From Anthostomella pinea (lineage: Eukaryota > Ascomycota > Sordariomycetes > Xylariales > Xylariaceae): 64,000 nucleotides of DNA. The stretch is from positions 5,890,001 to 5,954,000 of the forward strand of contig CAUWAG010000020.1 of NCBI GenBank assembly GCA_963556695.1, read 5' to 3'. Below are positions 1-11,420 of this stretch, piece by piece; within the stretch, counting starts at the first letter, position 1; the number at the start of each line of letters is the position of its first letter. The notes under the pieces are model-generated. The model saw only the letters and a list, made by a program, of their open reading frames with translations, had not been told where the DNA came from and ran no database searches. A program made the position numbers and the translations under genes.

Positions 1-1139
1 TTTAATTAGCTAAATTAAACTTACTTCGATTAAATAATGTCTTTTAATTAAAACGGACTTAATATATTATAAAATTCTTATAAAGGCGTATTAATAGTTA
101 TTTAATAATATGTTTAACTTTATTTTTATTATAAAGTATTATTTAATTATTTAATAGTAAAATACGACTGCGCCTACTGACTAAATACGATATCGTTGTT
201 TTTTTATAGAGCTTTTCAAAATAAGTATCTTTATATTTAACCAGATTTCAAATTAATCTAAATCTATTATTTTAGCCCCGACCGCTTCCGTTTTTATGAA
301 CTTAATATTAACATTAATTTTAGCCTTAGACGTTATTAGAAAAAAAGACAAGCTAAAGTTTTAAAAGGCCTATGTAAGCTAAAACTTTTTTAAAAAAGCT
401 AAAGATATATTTACCTAGCAGTAAGCCTTTAAATGTAATATTAAAAAACCTTCGGTTCGTAAATAGGTTTGCCACGCGTATATTAAATATAATATAATAA
501 AGTTAAATTCTTACGTAATTACTGATATTTACATAATAAATACAAAATACTAGCACTATTAAAAAAGCGAAATTTAAAGTTTAATCTAAAGACGAAAAAA
601 AGCCTTTTATGAAGTTAAATATATTTATTTTTACAGAATAATATAATTCAAATATTAATGGCTTAAAATTTAACAAATTGCGCTTTATTTTATTAATAAA
701 TTAAAAATATACTTTTCACAGCTTTTGTTAAAGTAGAGTATAAGAAATAACCTTTTTACAACAGCCAAATATACAGCTTAACGTTATTAATATAAAAGTT
801 AATTTTACTAATAATACGATTTAAATAAAAATATGAAAAGCGTTCGTTAAGTATTAAAAAGATCAAAAAGTTTTTGAAAAAGCGCTTAACTTTTTTTATA
901 TTTCGTTTAATCAATAGTGGTTTTTTTAACCGTTATAAGTTATATAAAGTTACGTGCTTTTTTAAAAACGAATATAATAAGCTCTATAAGTTAATTATTA
1001 ACATGTTAAAAGTTTTCGAAAAACACACTAGCGAGAATATTAAAAATGTTATTTATATATTTTTAGGAATACAACATTTAAGATAGAATGGGTTATTTTA
1101 CTTTTAATAATGTAACTAATATAAGAATAATAATAAAAC
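1..1139. other. AT-rich RIP-like transposon debris
   Basis: Strongly AT-rich, TpA-rich sequence with stops in every frame and no credible reading frame; the 70-codon ORF near 874 starts at TTG and is AT-run noise. Composition matches repeats mutated by RIP. The element of origin cannot be recognised. Confidence 0.7.
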
Positions 1140-1326
1140 TGTAGGAACAGGCTTGAACGATCATTTATAATACTCGAGTATAGGGTCAAAGTCATGATGT
1201 TGATGATGGTTGGATTGGGAAGTCTAGCTGGACCTGCAGGTCTAGCTAAGTGACCTCACAATCCGGTATCTAATCTCTTATCTAATCATACATATGGTTT
1301 CACTGTGGAATCACATGGATCTAACA
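1140..1326 (-). mobile_element. LTR of family B (Copia-like ends), about 187 bp
   Basis: On the minus strand this runs from TGTTAGATCCATGTG to CTGTTCCTACA. It is closely similar, in reverse orientation, to 63142-63343. TG...CA ends and a TGTTGGATC-type start are typical of Ty1/Copia LTRs (family knowledge). It is clearly less AT-rich than its flanks. Flanking pentamers are AAAAC and ATAAT, so no clean target duplication survives. No internal domain lies beside it, so it is read as a solo LTR. Confidence 0.7.
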
Positions 1327-2840
1327 ATAATTATATTACTTTATATCGGCAATTTTTATTTATATATTTACTATTTAATTAAGATTCATTAAAGAAATCT
1401 TTATATAGTTATAAATAAAACGAAAATACGTTCAAATAAGCGTAGTACCCATAGTTTATAACCTTTGAAATATCAAAATTATAAGTCTAAAAGCTTTTTT
1501 ATTAAGTATATTATCGATGAGCCTTTAACATACCGCTATATGGTCGTTTAAATCTTATATGATATGTAATATTAACAGTTTTTTATGTATTTTAATTAGT
1601 TATAAATAGTTAAACGATAACAGTAAGAGGTTTAAAAGTAAACACTAAGTCATTTTTAGAAATATAACCAGTAACATATCTCTACAGCTCGCAAAGTAAT
1701 TAAAATAAATATAAATGATAATACCGGTAATAATTAATACTTTTAATCTGATAAGTAATTAATATATAATAAGAGCTAATATATCTAGCTATTTATAAAC
1801 GCTTTAAACGAGGCTTTAAACAGCTGCGCGGATTATGAATATACCCGCGGTAATACGTTTTGGCTTAACGCTATTTCACGTACCGGCGTTATTAAAATTA
1901 TACCGGGGATTACTTAACGTGTTGTTTTCATACTAAATGATTCTAGAAATAAGTTAATTATGTTTCATATACATAATAACGGTTAAAGTGGATTATAAAG
2001 AGATAAGAAAACGTAATAAATTAACGATTATAACCGGTTATATTATAATTAGATGTCGTTAAAATTAATACAGAAAAAGTCGGTTCGTTCAGCTTTTCGG
2101 CGAAATGTCGGTTAAAAAACATCGTAAAGCGTTTAACCGGGGTTAAAAAGATTAATTTATTAATAAGCTAACTAATTATATTAAGCCAAAATAAAACCCT
2201 AATCGAACGAAGATTAATATATGGTACTTAAAGTGGTTTAAAACTTTTTTTCTTATAATTTTCTTATATTTTATTTTTTAAAGTTTTAAGCTTTATAAGT
2301 TGCTTCTAAACTAATTTTAGGCTTCATTAACTTTATACTGTTGATTTTTATAGTTTTTTTTATACCTTTTTAACTGCTTTTCATAACTGTTTAATCTTTT
2401 CTTATTCTTATCTTATTTTATTTTTTACCTTTTTGGGCGTTTATTATTTTTCGAGTTTATATCGTACTTTGATTACTTTTTTGTAAATTTTTAATGCTTT
2501 TCTTTGTGTTTTGGTTACTTTTTATTTTACTTCGGTTGAATTATAGTCAAAATTATTTCATTTTAGTTTTAACGTAGATAAAGCGGTAAATTGATATTTA
2601 ATACTTTTACTTCCTTTTTTAATTTATTTGAAAATGTTTAAACTTACGTTTATTTAATTCGTTTAAAAGTTAAGTAAATTGACTGTATTATAATCGGGTA
2701 TGTTTATTATATTTATAACAAATAAGATACCAAAGCACGTTATAAGTAAAAGCAAAGTAGATAATAAAGTTTGATATATAATAAAAAGGTTTGTTTTAAA
2801 TTAAAATAAGCTTAAATTATGTTATATAAGTTATAATTAG
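1327..2840. other. AT-rich RIP-like transposon debris
   Basis: AT-rich, stop-dense sequence with no ORF worth reporting. Probably the mutated remains of one or more retrotransposons; no domain is recognisable by eye. Confidence 0.65.
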
Positions 2841-3303
2841 TGTGACAAGCCGTCTAACCTATAAGCCTAAAGGGTTCTATAGGGTTTATCTTTTGAGGTA
2901 AGTCAACACAAAAGACGAGGGAGGCTTCTGTCAACTCGAAGACACTCAGATGCTGGGTCTTGGTCTGAACTGGGTTCATTGCGTAGTCGAGTTGTCAGGA
3001 GATTTCTCCCACTTTAGGGTTGGCTAAAAAGCTTAGATTGATCACTGAGGTAGAGACTGTCTATTTATCTAGTTGGGAAATGTCTGTTCTTATATATCCA
3101 ATCTCTCTTTTACTGATGGAGTAGGATCACCTTGTCCCAGAGTGATGCTCACTGGCTCACTCCCTGATCCAGTGATCTGTCACGTGACCTTTGTTATGTA
3201 ATCTGTAATACCCATTGTTCTGTTCTTGGCTTCTGATTCTATTGGTTCTTGGTGTATTCCCCTTGGCCACCTAACAGGCCGTGGTATTTGTTGGTTTGTA
3301 ACA
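2841..3303 (+). mobile_element. LTR of family A, about 463 bp
   Basis: Starts TGTGACAAGCCGTCTAACC and ends GGTTTGTAACA. It is similar along most of its length to 61736-62255 (same strand) and to 45107-45576 (opposite strand). TG...CA ends are present. Flanking pentamers differ (ATTAG and ACGTA), so this copy has no intact duplication and may be one end of a decayed full element. The terminal GTAACA differs from GTGACA at 45107 by a G-to-A change of the RIP type. Confidence 0.8.
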
Positions 3304-3566
3304 ACGTATAAGTAGTTAGTTTAACTATACCTAGCTAGCAATAAACGACGTTACTTTTACGGCTTTATTATTATTATTAAACCACTTTTAAAGGGGGGGG
3401 GGGGGGACCGCACAACGATAATACTTGCTATTATATTTAAAATACACTTAATTTAGGGTATTTTTATCTATCTATAACTTTTTAATCTAGTTATACCTAG
3501 CTAGCAGTACGCAACGTTATAAGCGACTTTATTACCGTTAAAAAAAGGGGTTTAAAAAGAATGACG
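3304..3566. repeat. AT-rich spacer with a direct repeat and a G14 run
   Basis: The string TATACCTAGCTAGCA occurs at about 3326 and again at about 3492, with similar following sequence, giving a diverged duplication roughly 166 bp apart. A run of 14 G occupies 3393-3406. No gene is visible. Confidence 0.5.
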
Positions 3567-5413
3567 TAACGTGGATGACAAGCGAGCGGCAATTATAAGC
3601 GAACGGTAACTTTTCACCAGCCACCTAACCTTTCAATCAAGGCTCCTAATTGATCAACTAACAATAATGTCATTGCGTTATAGCAAATCAGACTTACAGC
3701 TTGCTGTCCAAGCTAACCGACGCGATCCTCATATTACTATTGGCAAGTTTTCTAAGACTTTCCATATCCTATATAATACCTTGAAGGCTAGAATTGCCAG
3801 CCGACCATCACGACGCAATAGCATACCCAATACTTTGAAACTTACGGTTTCTGAAGAGAATGTCATTCTTTCCTTCATTCTTGACCTGGATGCGCGAGTA
3901 TTTCCACCCCAGCACAGTTATGTTAAAGATATGGCGAATCAATTGTTAGCAGCACGTGGGGATGGATGCGTTGAAAAGAACTGGACGTGGAACTTCATTA
4001 AACGCACACCAGGCCTCCGGACGCGTTTTTATCAGAGGATGGACTACCAGAGGGTCTTAAACGAAGATCCAGACGTGTATTGCGCATGATTTTGCCAAGT
4101 TGTAGCAGTAATCGCGTAACATGGTATCTAAGACGCGGATATTTATAACTTCAACGAGACTGGGTTTATGATGGGCATCATTGGGTCCGGCATGATCGTT
4201 ACAAGTGCCAAAAGACGTGGTAGGCCTAGACAAGCTCAGCAAGGCAACAGGGAATGGTCTACAGCAATTTCTGCTGTCAATGCTGATAGTTGGGTGGTCC
4301 CGCCGCTCATCATTCTATAGGGTAAAACTCACCTCGCGTCATGGTATCCCAACACAACATTACCACGCGATTGAAAGGTGGCTGTGTCCGATAATGGTTG
4401 GACTACGAACGAGATTGGGTTGGAATGGATTCGGCATTTCGACAAGTATACCAGACCGCGTATGACTGCCAGTAAACGCCTCCTCATCCTAAATGGTCAC
4501 AAAAGCCACCATTCCCAGATCTCTGAGGATTATTGCCAGAACAACAGCATTATTACCCCTTGTATGCCTGCCCACTCGTCACACAGGCTTCAGCCTTTAG
4601 ATGTCAGTTGTTTTAGCCCGCTCAAACGAGCGTACAGTTGCATGATTAAGGATTTCATCCAGCATCATATAACCCACGTTTCGAAGGAGGACTTCCTTAC
4701 AGCATTTTGTGAAGCATACACCGCTGCTATGACGCCAGGAAACATTCAAGCAGGTTTCAGTGCCATTGGGCTTGTTCCTTTTGACCCAGAAAATGTCATT
4801 TTGAAGCTGGATGCTGTTGCTGTCCTACGAACACCGTCGCCAGACCCCAATCTGCCACCCACTACTTGGACTTCGAAGACGCCTACCACCATCAATGAAG
4901 CGGTAAACCAGTCAGTTTATATCCAAAATCAAGTTAGAAACTACCAGGGAAGCTCACCTACATCAATAGTTGATGCGTTGAGCTCATTTTCAAAGACTAT
5001 ATACGATCTTATGCATAAGGTTGCTTTGGTTGATTCCCGGGTCCGCGAGCTAGAGGAGGCCAATCACCTACTAAATAAACGCTGGAGGACAAAAAAGAAA
5101 TGTCTAGTAAAAGGAGGAATACTTTCTGTTGAAGATGCAGTAGGTCTCTAGGCTATAAAGGATAGTAATGAGCTGGCAAGACAGGAAATGGGTAAAGGTA
5201 GTCGTCGTCCAAGGAGGGCAGCAGCGCGTGAGCGACGTTGTGGTATTTGCGGCAACACTGGCCATAATGCGCGAACTTGTACAATAGAGATAGAAACGTC
5301 TAAAGAAAAAGAATCCAATTGATTAGATTGGATTAAATACGTTGTGGTCGAGTTATTTGACAGGTTGGTTAGAAGGTTGGTGAAAAGTTGCCATTCGCTT
5401 GTCATCCATGTTA
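3567..5413 (+). mobile_element. Decayed pogo-type DNA transposon with inverted termini
   Basis: The transposase remnant is bounded by inverted termini: ACGTGGATGACAAGCG at 3569 and its complement CGCTTGTCATCCATGT ending at 5411. Each is flanked by TA, the usual pogo/mariner target (family knowledge). The similarity continues inward (ACTTTTCACCA on both sides). The left end carries a short internal duplication around 3580-3611. The element is about 1.84 kb and contains one transposase gene. Confidence 0.85.
3667..5322 (+). pseudogene. Pogo-family DDE transposase, inactivated
   Basis: A single frame of 552 codons runs from ATG 3667 to TGA 5320-5322, interrupted by six in-frame stops at 4087, 4117, 4129, 4318, 4372 and 5149 and no frameshift. 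The N-terminal part resembles the helix-turn-helix and CENP-B-type DNA-binding region of pogo transposases. The DDE_1 catalytic core follows (SDNGWTTNEIGLEW, then LQPLDVSCFSPLK). A C-terminal zinc knuckle CGICGNTGHNARTC lies just after the last stop. The first two catalytic aspartates are replaced by asparagine: FNETG (codon 4153) and LNGHKSH (codon 4492). The third Asp (codon 4600) remains. Stops and Asp-to-Asn changes are explained by C-to-T or G-to-A transitions, as expected from RIP. Confidence 0.9.
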
Positions 5414-5971
5414 ACAAGATAACTTTTTAAGCTTTTTAACTATAGCGTTAACTATAATATTACGTACAGCTTAAAATTATTACTTACAACTAATATTTCG
5501 AATGGTAACAATAATAAGAATAAGAATACTTTTAAAAACGATATATATGAAAACAATACGGTTTAAAGAACTCAAGTCGGTAAATTACACGTAGAAATTA
5601 ACAAACTACAAAGAAAAAGGCTGATTTAAGCGAGGCGAATTTTATTGTTTCATTAGTTGGCAAAATCGTGGCGTTATTAATTTTTTAAGAAAGACTTAAT
5701 ATGAAAGAAACGACTGCGTTTAAGTCTTATATTCTATGCATTGTCTTGGTACTGACGTGGAGTTGTGGCATGTAAGACCATACCTGGTAGCCTTTTTATA
5801 TGTATTAAGTAGACCAACTTATGTCACGCGTAGCTAGGTATAAATACGGATAGATTACGTCCTGGCAAGACATATTGCTGGTAGATGATGTGATTCGACA
5901 CAGATATCAATTACATCCACTTGATTCAGAACTGATGGTGGGAGTTCCTAGTGTCTGTTGTGCGACATGGT
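5414..5971. other. Intergenic, AT-rich, no gene seen
   Basis: Moderately to strongly AT-rich sequence following the pogo element. I see no ORF or domain. The last part forms the unmutated target-site flank of the SINE. Confidence 0.6.
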
Positions 5972-6548
5972 ATCATATTCTTACACAAGGCCGTATGGCG
6001 CAATGGTCAAATGCGCCTGGTTGTGTTCTCGTTTGTGCGGTGGGCGACGAGAACAAGTGGGTTCGCATCCTGCTATGGCCCCCTTCTGACCCGGCTTGTG
6101 CGAGTCAATAACCAGCACACGACAGTGGAGAGGCCTATTATCGCAGAACCTGATAGCCAAACAGCTTGTCTCTATAATACCCACTCCTGTGAGGTTTTTC
6201 CCCTTGTGGTTTCCCTTGCCAGCAGATAACAAACACCTACTTCACCCACCAATGCGACATATATCGAACGGCTACTGGAACGATGTGTACACCAGAGGAC
6301 TGAGGTTCACTGGGTCGCTTAGTCACTGGACAGGAGGTTTTTCTGACGGAATCGTGTTTGGGTATTGACTAAAACCATCTGGTCACTCCAGGTTGGTACC
6401 GCTACAGCGAAGATAGGCTCGTGCGCGGATCTGAATGTATCTAGACTGACACCTTGCGATGCAATGGCCCTGGGAGGCGTGGTTTGCCCTATGGAGGGAC
6501 TGCACCCACGATAAATACAATCAATCAATCAATCATATTCTTACACAA
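5972..6548 (+). mobile_element. tRNA-derived SINE with 17-bp target duplication
   Basis: The element proper is 5989-6531 (543 bp). It is flanked by identical copies of ATCATATTCTTACACAA at 5972-5988 and 6532-6548. Its 5' end folds like a tRNA: acceptor-like GGCCGTA pairs with TATGGCC, there is an A-box-like TGGCGCAATGG, a strong variable-arm-like stem GTTCTCGT/ACGAGAAC, and a B-box GGGTTCGCATCC in a 5-bp T-stem. These are internal RNA polymerase III promoter signals. The 3' end is a (AATC)n-type tail at about 6518-6534. A tRNA head, simple-repeat tail and long duplication define a LINE-mobilised SINE. The central body is unrecognised. Small ORFs inside are incidental. Confidence 0.85.
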
Positions 6549-6833
6549 ACGACCCAGTCTCATTAGAGTCATAGCATCCCCGCGACTAGCCCCCTAAAGA
6601 TGCTCGATACGGGTTCCTCTTGGCCCTGCGACTCCAGATCAGCGGCAACCTTCTTCTTCTCGATCTCGTCTAGATGACAGTTCCAGCCGTCTCGACAGAG
6701 CGACGCAGACTAAAAGATCCCTATTCTGGGTTCCTTCAGCCTATTGGATAGGGGTGGCAAATTTGAGCGTCACCCTCATTTATAGGCCGATATACTCTAT
6801 ACATTGCGGGGGCCATTCACACCGTCATCAAGG

Positions 6834-7883
6834 CTACTCACCACCATTCCCATTCTTCCATGAACCAGCACTAACACGGGTTTAGTTAGCCGTCTGGGTT
6901 CTATAACCTAAACCGCGACTCTGATGGTGTCTGAAACAAGCCTTCCATCGACACATCGTAAACCAAAGGCTGGGGGTTGAGAAGGATACTTACTAATGAT
7001 GTATCACCAACCGCGGGCCGATTTTGTCACGGTCCTCCTCAGGATACTGGCCCTGTCCGGCAGCGAACGCCCAACCAGGCATGAACAATACATCTCCCAT
7101 CTGGGTCGGCTCCAGGATACCCTGGACAAGGCGGCGGTCGACATCCCTACCGAGGGTCTGCTCCAGGCCCTTGAAGACGCTTCGTGTCAGCCTAGCCGGC
7201 CCGGTGAAGTCGACGACATCGGGAAGCATCCATAGCTTCAGGTCCGAAACTGGCACGCTGTGCTCGTTGGACTCGTCGTGGATCGCTCGTGAGATGTCGT
7301 CGATTGCCGCCATCATATACGGTGTTCCCTTCCGGGCCATGATGGTCCAGCTCGCAAGCTGGTGGGAAACGTCCCCAGTCAGGCCGGCATCCATCTCCCA
7401 CCCAACGACTAGACTCGTGTTGTGCCGAAGATGTGGTGGGATCCAGTCGTCGATCCCGCCATGTCCACATTCGACGTCAAGGTCAAAATAGGCACCGCCA
7501 TCCTGATAGAGGAGTAGGTAGCGGAGCAAGTCGGCCTTCAGAATGGGAATGGTGGTATTCAGATAGCTTCCCACGACATCTGGGCGATGAGAGAAATTCC
7601 TTGCAACCCACTCGTCGGCGTAATCGTCACTGATGTACTCGGTCGCGTAGCCGGGGTTCTTTGTCGTGCAGCTGTCGGCCCATTCCTTTGCATCTGCGCT
7701 GAGACCTCGAGGGCCGAGTTTGTACCATATCTTGCGGGGGATAGTCTTGTCAATCGGCGGCTGTAGTCCATCTTGGTAATATTGTGAATGCCCAAAGAAG
7801 GTTTTAAGCGTGAGAAGTAGGAGAATTATTATGAAAAAGGCCACAAAGGGTAGATTGTTCGAGAACTTCATAGTTCGCAGCAT
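6834..7883 (-). CDS. GT32 glycosyltransferase, type II membrane protein
   Basis: Two exons: 7883-6994 and 6870-6834, with a 123-bp intron (6871-6993), giving 308 residues. Residues 11-29 form a signal anchor, then a lumenal GT32 domain contains the DXD motif YFDLDVE (Asp134, Asp136) for nucleotide-sugar/metal binding. This family includes Och1-type mannosyltransferases and inositol-phosphoceramide mannosyltransferases; the acceptor here is unknown and Golgi location is inferred. Without splicing the ORF stops at TAG 6993-6995, but that TAG is split by a canonical GTAAGT. Splicing to TAG|TGCTGG restores the usual C-terminal HHYAGSWKN and ends with GNGGE. ATG 7883 is used; ATG 7871 is also possible. 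Intact. Confidence 0.88.
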
Positions 7884-8738
7884 CGCTCCAGCAGTAGGCC
7901 GCTGGGAGTGATGGGCCCGGCTTGGGGGTAAGGAAGCGTGATATAGCTCTCACTGACTAGACACTTAATTCCAAGTCTACAAAAGAAAGAAGCCTCCTAA
8001 CGCCCGAGGGAAAGCTGCACTCAAAAGTCGACGTGAATAGGAAAACCAGAGCCTAGGCGCCGATACCATAGAGCTGGGACAAGAAGATGGAGGGGCAGAA
8101 TGCCACGGAGAAATATATCGTTGGGTGGATGACAGGCATCACCGAGACGGCGAAACGCCAACGATGCATATTTTACAACCAACACCAGCATGGGGCGATG
8201 CAGCAATGTGATATGGGACAAGGTATGAGGCCGAAGACCACGACCAACCAATCGGGGTGAGAATGTCAGCTCGTAGATACGGTGTTTTCCCATGCTGACC
8301 CAAGGCTGGAAGAGCCATGTCCACCATGTCCCCTGTGGGATTGGTCAGGCAATTGCAACAAATGGTGATAGGCGCTTCCCCCTTGTCGCCCCCAGTGGCC
8401 CTCGACCAATGCTTCTGGGAGTGTCTCCGCAGATCCACCCCGGGCCGCAGTTGGTTCATGCTCTGAGCTAGGTCGCTAGTGCTGTCCGGGCCGAGAACCG
8501 CGGATCGGGAAGGCGGCAGGCGGCAAGGCAGGGGGTAAGGCAAGGCTAGCCGACCGTTGCTTATCGGGTGGGTATCATTGGTAGGGACTAGCCGCTGTCC
8601 CAGATATATGGGGAAGCTTAGAGGCCAGACAGGCAGGGGTGCAATGAGATGTTGGTGCATACCTACTGCATAGCCTCGAGAGTCGAGGGCATCTAGGGGT
8701 ACGTGGCAGGACCAGGGTTGACCTATCATTGAGCGTCT
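7884..8738. other. Intergenic, no supported gene
   Basis: Several overlapping ORFs exist on the minus strand (up to about 210 codons) but none has a recognisable domain, and their overlap in different frames suggests chance. It contains the shared 5' side of the GT32 gene. Confidence 0.5.
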
Positions 8739-8985
8739 CACTTTTTGGTTCTGGTACCAAGTTACCAACCAACTCATCCCAGCCGCATGCTATAGATATC
8801 ACACCACCTCTTTGGTCTTGGCAAAGATCCAATCATCGGCGCCGCACTCTTCGGTCCTTGTATCAACCGGCATTGAACTCATACCCGCCTGCGGACTGCA
8901 GGTACCACATCACCTCTCTGGTTCAGCTCCCAGGCGAGGATCAAACCATTACCGCCGCACTCTTTGGTTCCGGTACCAACACAGT
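8739..8985. repeat. Diverged tandem repeat, unit about 107-118 bp
   Basis: Related segments start at about 8739 (CACTTTTTGGTTCTGGTACC), 8846 (CACTCTTCGGTCCTTGTATC) and 8964 (CACTCTTTGGTTCCGGTACC). Between them recur CACCACCTCTTTGGT-like and GATCCAATCAT/GATCAAACCAT-like blocks. Two full units plus a partial third lie just upstream of the 9136 gene. Function unknown. Confidence 0.65.
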
Positions 8986-9135
8986 GGCACAGCGTTTCTG
9001 TAGGTGCCTTCGCGGGAACTGCATCTCAATGAACACACTAGTGCTCTCTAGAACACATAGGAATTTCTTCCATCCTTCTCTTGAGTCGTCACCTTGAATC
9101 TATGTTTACCTTCGAATTCCGAATTTCTCCTCTGT

Positions 9136-10091
9136 ATGATGTTCACCTCGCAGTTCCTTGCCACCCTCGGGCTGCTTATGAGAACAGCAGTCTCTCAGGA
9201 TCAGGTTACTTTCGAGTACCCTCCACCATCCGGACCAGACAGCGTATACGATAACGATGATGTGTGGTCGCTGAACCAACAGATGACCATTAGATTTTCC
9301 GGCGCCGAACAAGACGTCCCCATCACGTTGGTTTTGTTACAGCAAACAATCAGTTCCACCTCCAGCGACTCAACTCAGGAAATCATAATTCGTAAGACCC
9401 CTCCCTACGCGATACCTTCCTCAACTATTAGGTATGGTCTGACTCAAGAGCATCAACAGAGGACTCAGTCGCTGGTCCCCAATCTTGGCTCTGGACGGTC
9501 GCCACGTCCAAGGAACTTACAGTCTCGAACGTATTTTTCTTCGAATTGTTTGTGAATAGAAGTACACAAGCCGACGCTATTTCTCACTATTTCAATGTCT
9601 CAGCAAGCGACACCTCGTCTACAAGCACCTCGTCAATCACATCAGCAAGTACCCAGACAAGCACCTCATTGTCGACATCTGCCTCTCCCAGCACATCATC
9701 TGCCTCTACCAACACATCCGTCGCCACACCGACCTCCTCCGCTGCCTCATCGACTAGTGGGCTGGACACGCAAGCCAAAGTTGGACTCGGTGTCGGTATT
9801 GGAATTGGCATTCCAGTGTTGCTACTCCTCGCTGCTTTGGTTGGCTGGCGCTGCTGTATGCAGCGGGCGGCCACACAACCACCAGCCTATCCACCAGCCT
9901 ATCCAGCGCCGGGACCGTACCCCAGTCACGGGGTAAACATGCAGTCAACGAGTCAGGGGTATCTATACAACAGCGACTCGCAGTACGGCTATCCTCCTGC
10001 CCACCAGCTGGCTACCGAAAGTCCTCCTGCCCAGCTATATACTGAAACTCCCAAGGCGAATGGTCGAGGAACACCATGCGAGCTTGGATAA
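9136..10091 (+). CDS. Secreted Ser/Thr-rich single-pass membrane protein
   Basis: Two exons, 9136-9391 and 9460-10091, with a 68-bp intron (GTAAGA...CAACAG, branch CTGAC), giving about 295 residues. The order is a signal peptide (about residues 1-20, ending TAVSQ), an ectodomain with a WLWTVATSKELTVSNVFFFE stretch, then HYFNVS, a Ser/Thr-rich stalk (about 134-186, likely O-mannosylated), one transmembrane helix (about 193-215) and a Pro/Tyr-rich cytoplasmic tail with PPAYPPAYP. This architecture is common in ascomycete plasma-membrane proteins of wall-sensor type, but no WSC cysteine pattern is present, so a sensor role is only an inference. The second exon's frame is confirmed by the splice. 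ATG 9139 is an equally possible start. Confidence 0.75.
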
Positions 10092-11420
10092 GGTACACTT
10101 CATGAGCATCAGGATGAACTGCGTATACAGTAGCTGCAGCACTTCTACTACCATTCCCCATCAACCATCTCCTCTGCTATTGGGGTTTGCGGCGTTTTAT
10201 TCTGTTAAATTTAGCGTACAGCATGTGGTCTTTGCTTTTTGTTGTATTTTAGGGCATTTGGGTTTGACTCTTCCCTTGCGGTCGAAGAGCTTAATCACGA
10301 GATAAACCGCCACATCTTGTCGTGTGCATTCTTCGCTAGTTAGCTGTTAATATAGGACTCGGTATCACCGATCTTAAGGCTACAATAGGTCTGATGATGC
10401 TCTCGTCGCGGTTTGTCACGGCACTTGAACATAGCCCCACAGTGTCAGGGTCAACCTTTATATACCAGTACCATGTCTCCTACCTAGCTTCATAGTTTTC
10501 TTTCTTCTTCACGTACATTAACATAGTCATTTCAGGAACCACCAGCAGTCAAACTGTGACATGGCCATTGCCCTAGCGACATGCATGGAACTACCTAACG
10601 ATGATATACAGACCACCCACAATGGAAGACTTAGGACGCCTCCGTCAGGTCGGTTAGCGGTAACCATGCCATCGCAACTTGTGTATCTGCATACAAGATT
10701 CGAATCATATAGCGTCAAGGGCGCACATAATCACTTGCCACAGCAAGGAGCAAGCTTTAGCATCGAAAAAGCTCGCGATGCTCTTCACTTGACAGTGGCT
10801 GTGTAAGTCCATCTGCCACCAATTCGTTACTTTATCCATGAAGTTGCCTTTCGCGATGCAATCGACAATCCGTTTCAACTGGATATCGTTGTGTCTAGTG
10901 TTTGCTCGATTGCGAGTGTGAAGAGAAGCTGCCGTTGCGTTCGAGCTATTTGCGAACATGATGGTGTGGTCTTGGTGTACCCCTCTAAGCTGAAATGAGC
11001 AGCATTTGAACCGAGATGGCAGAAAGTGGGTTGGGGTCAAATTCAGGACTCTGCTTCCGCAGTGCTGGCGACTACGAATATATGTCTCTGCAAACGTTGA
11101 ACATCTCGTATATAATTCGTCAGGGTTTGTTGCGTCTTTCAAGAATGTAAATCGATTACCTCGACCGCCGACCGGCCTGCGACTTAGGAGCCGTTCTTCA
11201 CGAAATAAAGCACTAAATGATCTTACAGAAGTTGATACTAAACCAATCTGGAGTAGCTATATTAATTCTATCATATTAAATCCCAATTATGTGTAGAAGA
11301 CTTTTCGTGCGAAGCCCCTACGGCCCAGCTCCTCCATTAAGCGCAACCATAGATCTCATCAGTCTGATACACCAGCCAAGCCTTGCTCTCCAAGCAGGGC
11401 TCTGCCGCATATTATGGCCC
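10092..11420. other. Intergenic, no supported gene
   Basis: No gene is recognised. A minus-strand ORF at 10705-11142 has a stretch (ANTRHNDIQLKRIVDC) faintly like the RNase H end of Copia polyproteins, but it is too weak to call. 11180-11300 is more AT-rich. Confidence 0.5.

Noticed and set aside
5989..6085. tRNA gene at the SINE head
   Set aside because: tRNA-like arms and boxes are present, but anticodon arm cannot be folded properly and the sequence continues into a SINE body with tail and target duplication.
8139..8777. 212-codon minus-strand ORF
   Set aside because: It overlaps two other ORFs in different frames and reads into the tandem repeat; no recognisable protein features.
10705..11142. 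Minus-strand ORF with faint similarity to Copia RNase H (ANTRHNDIQLKRIVDCIAKG)
   Set aside because: Match is limited to one short stretch; no neighbouring reverse transcriptase or integrase motif is visible, so I do not call a transposon here.
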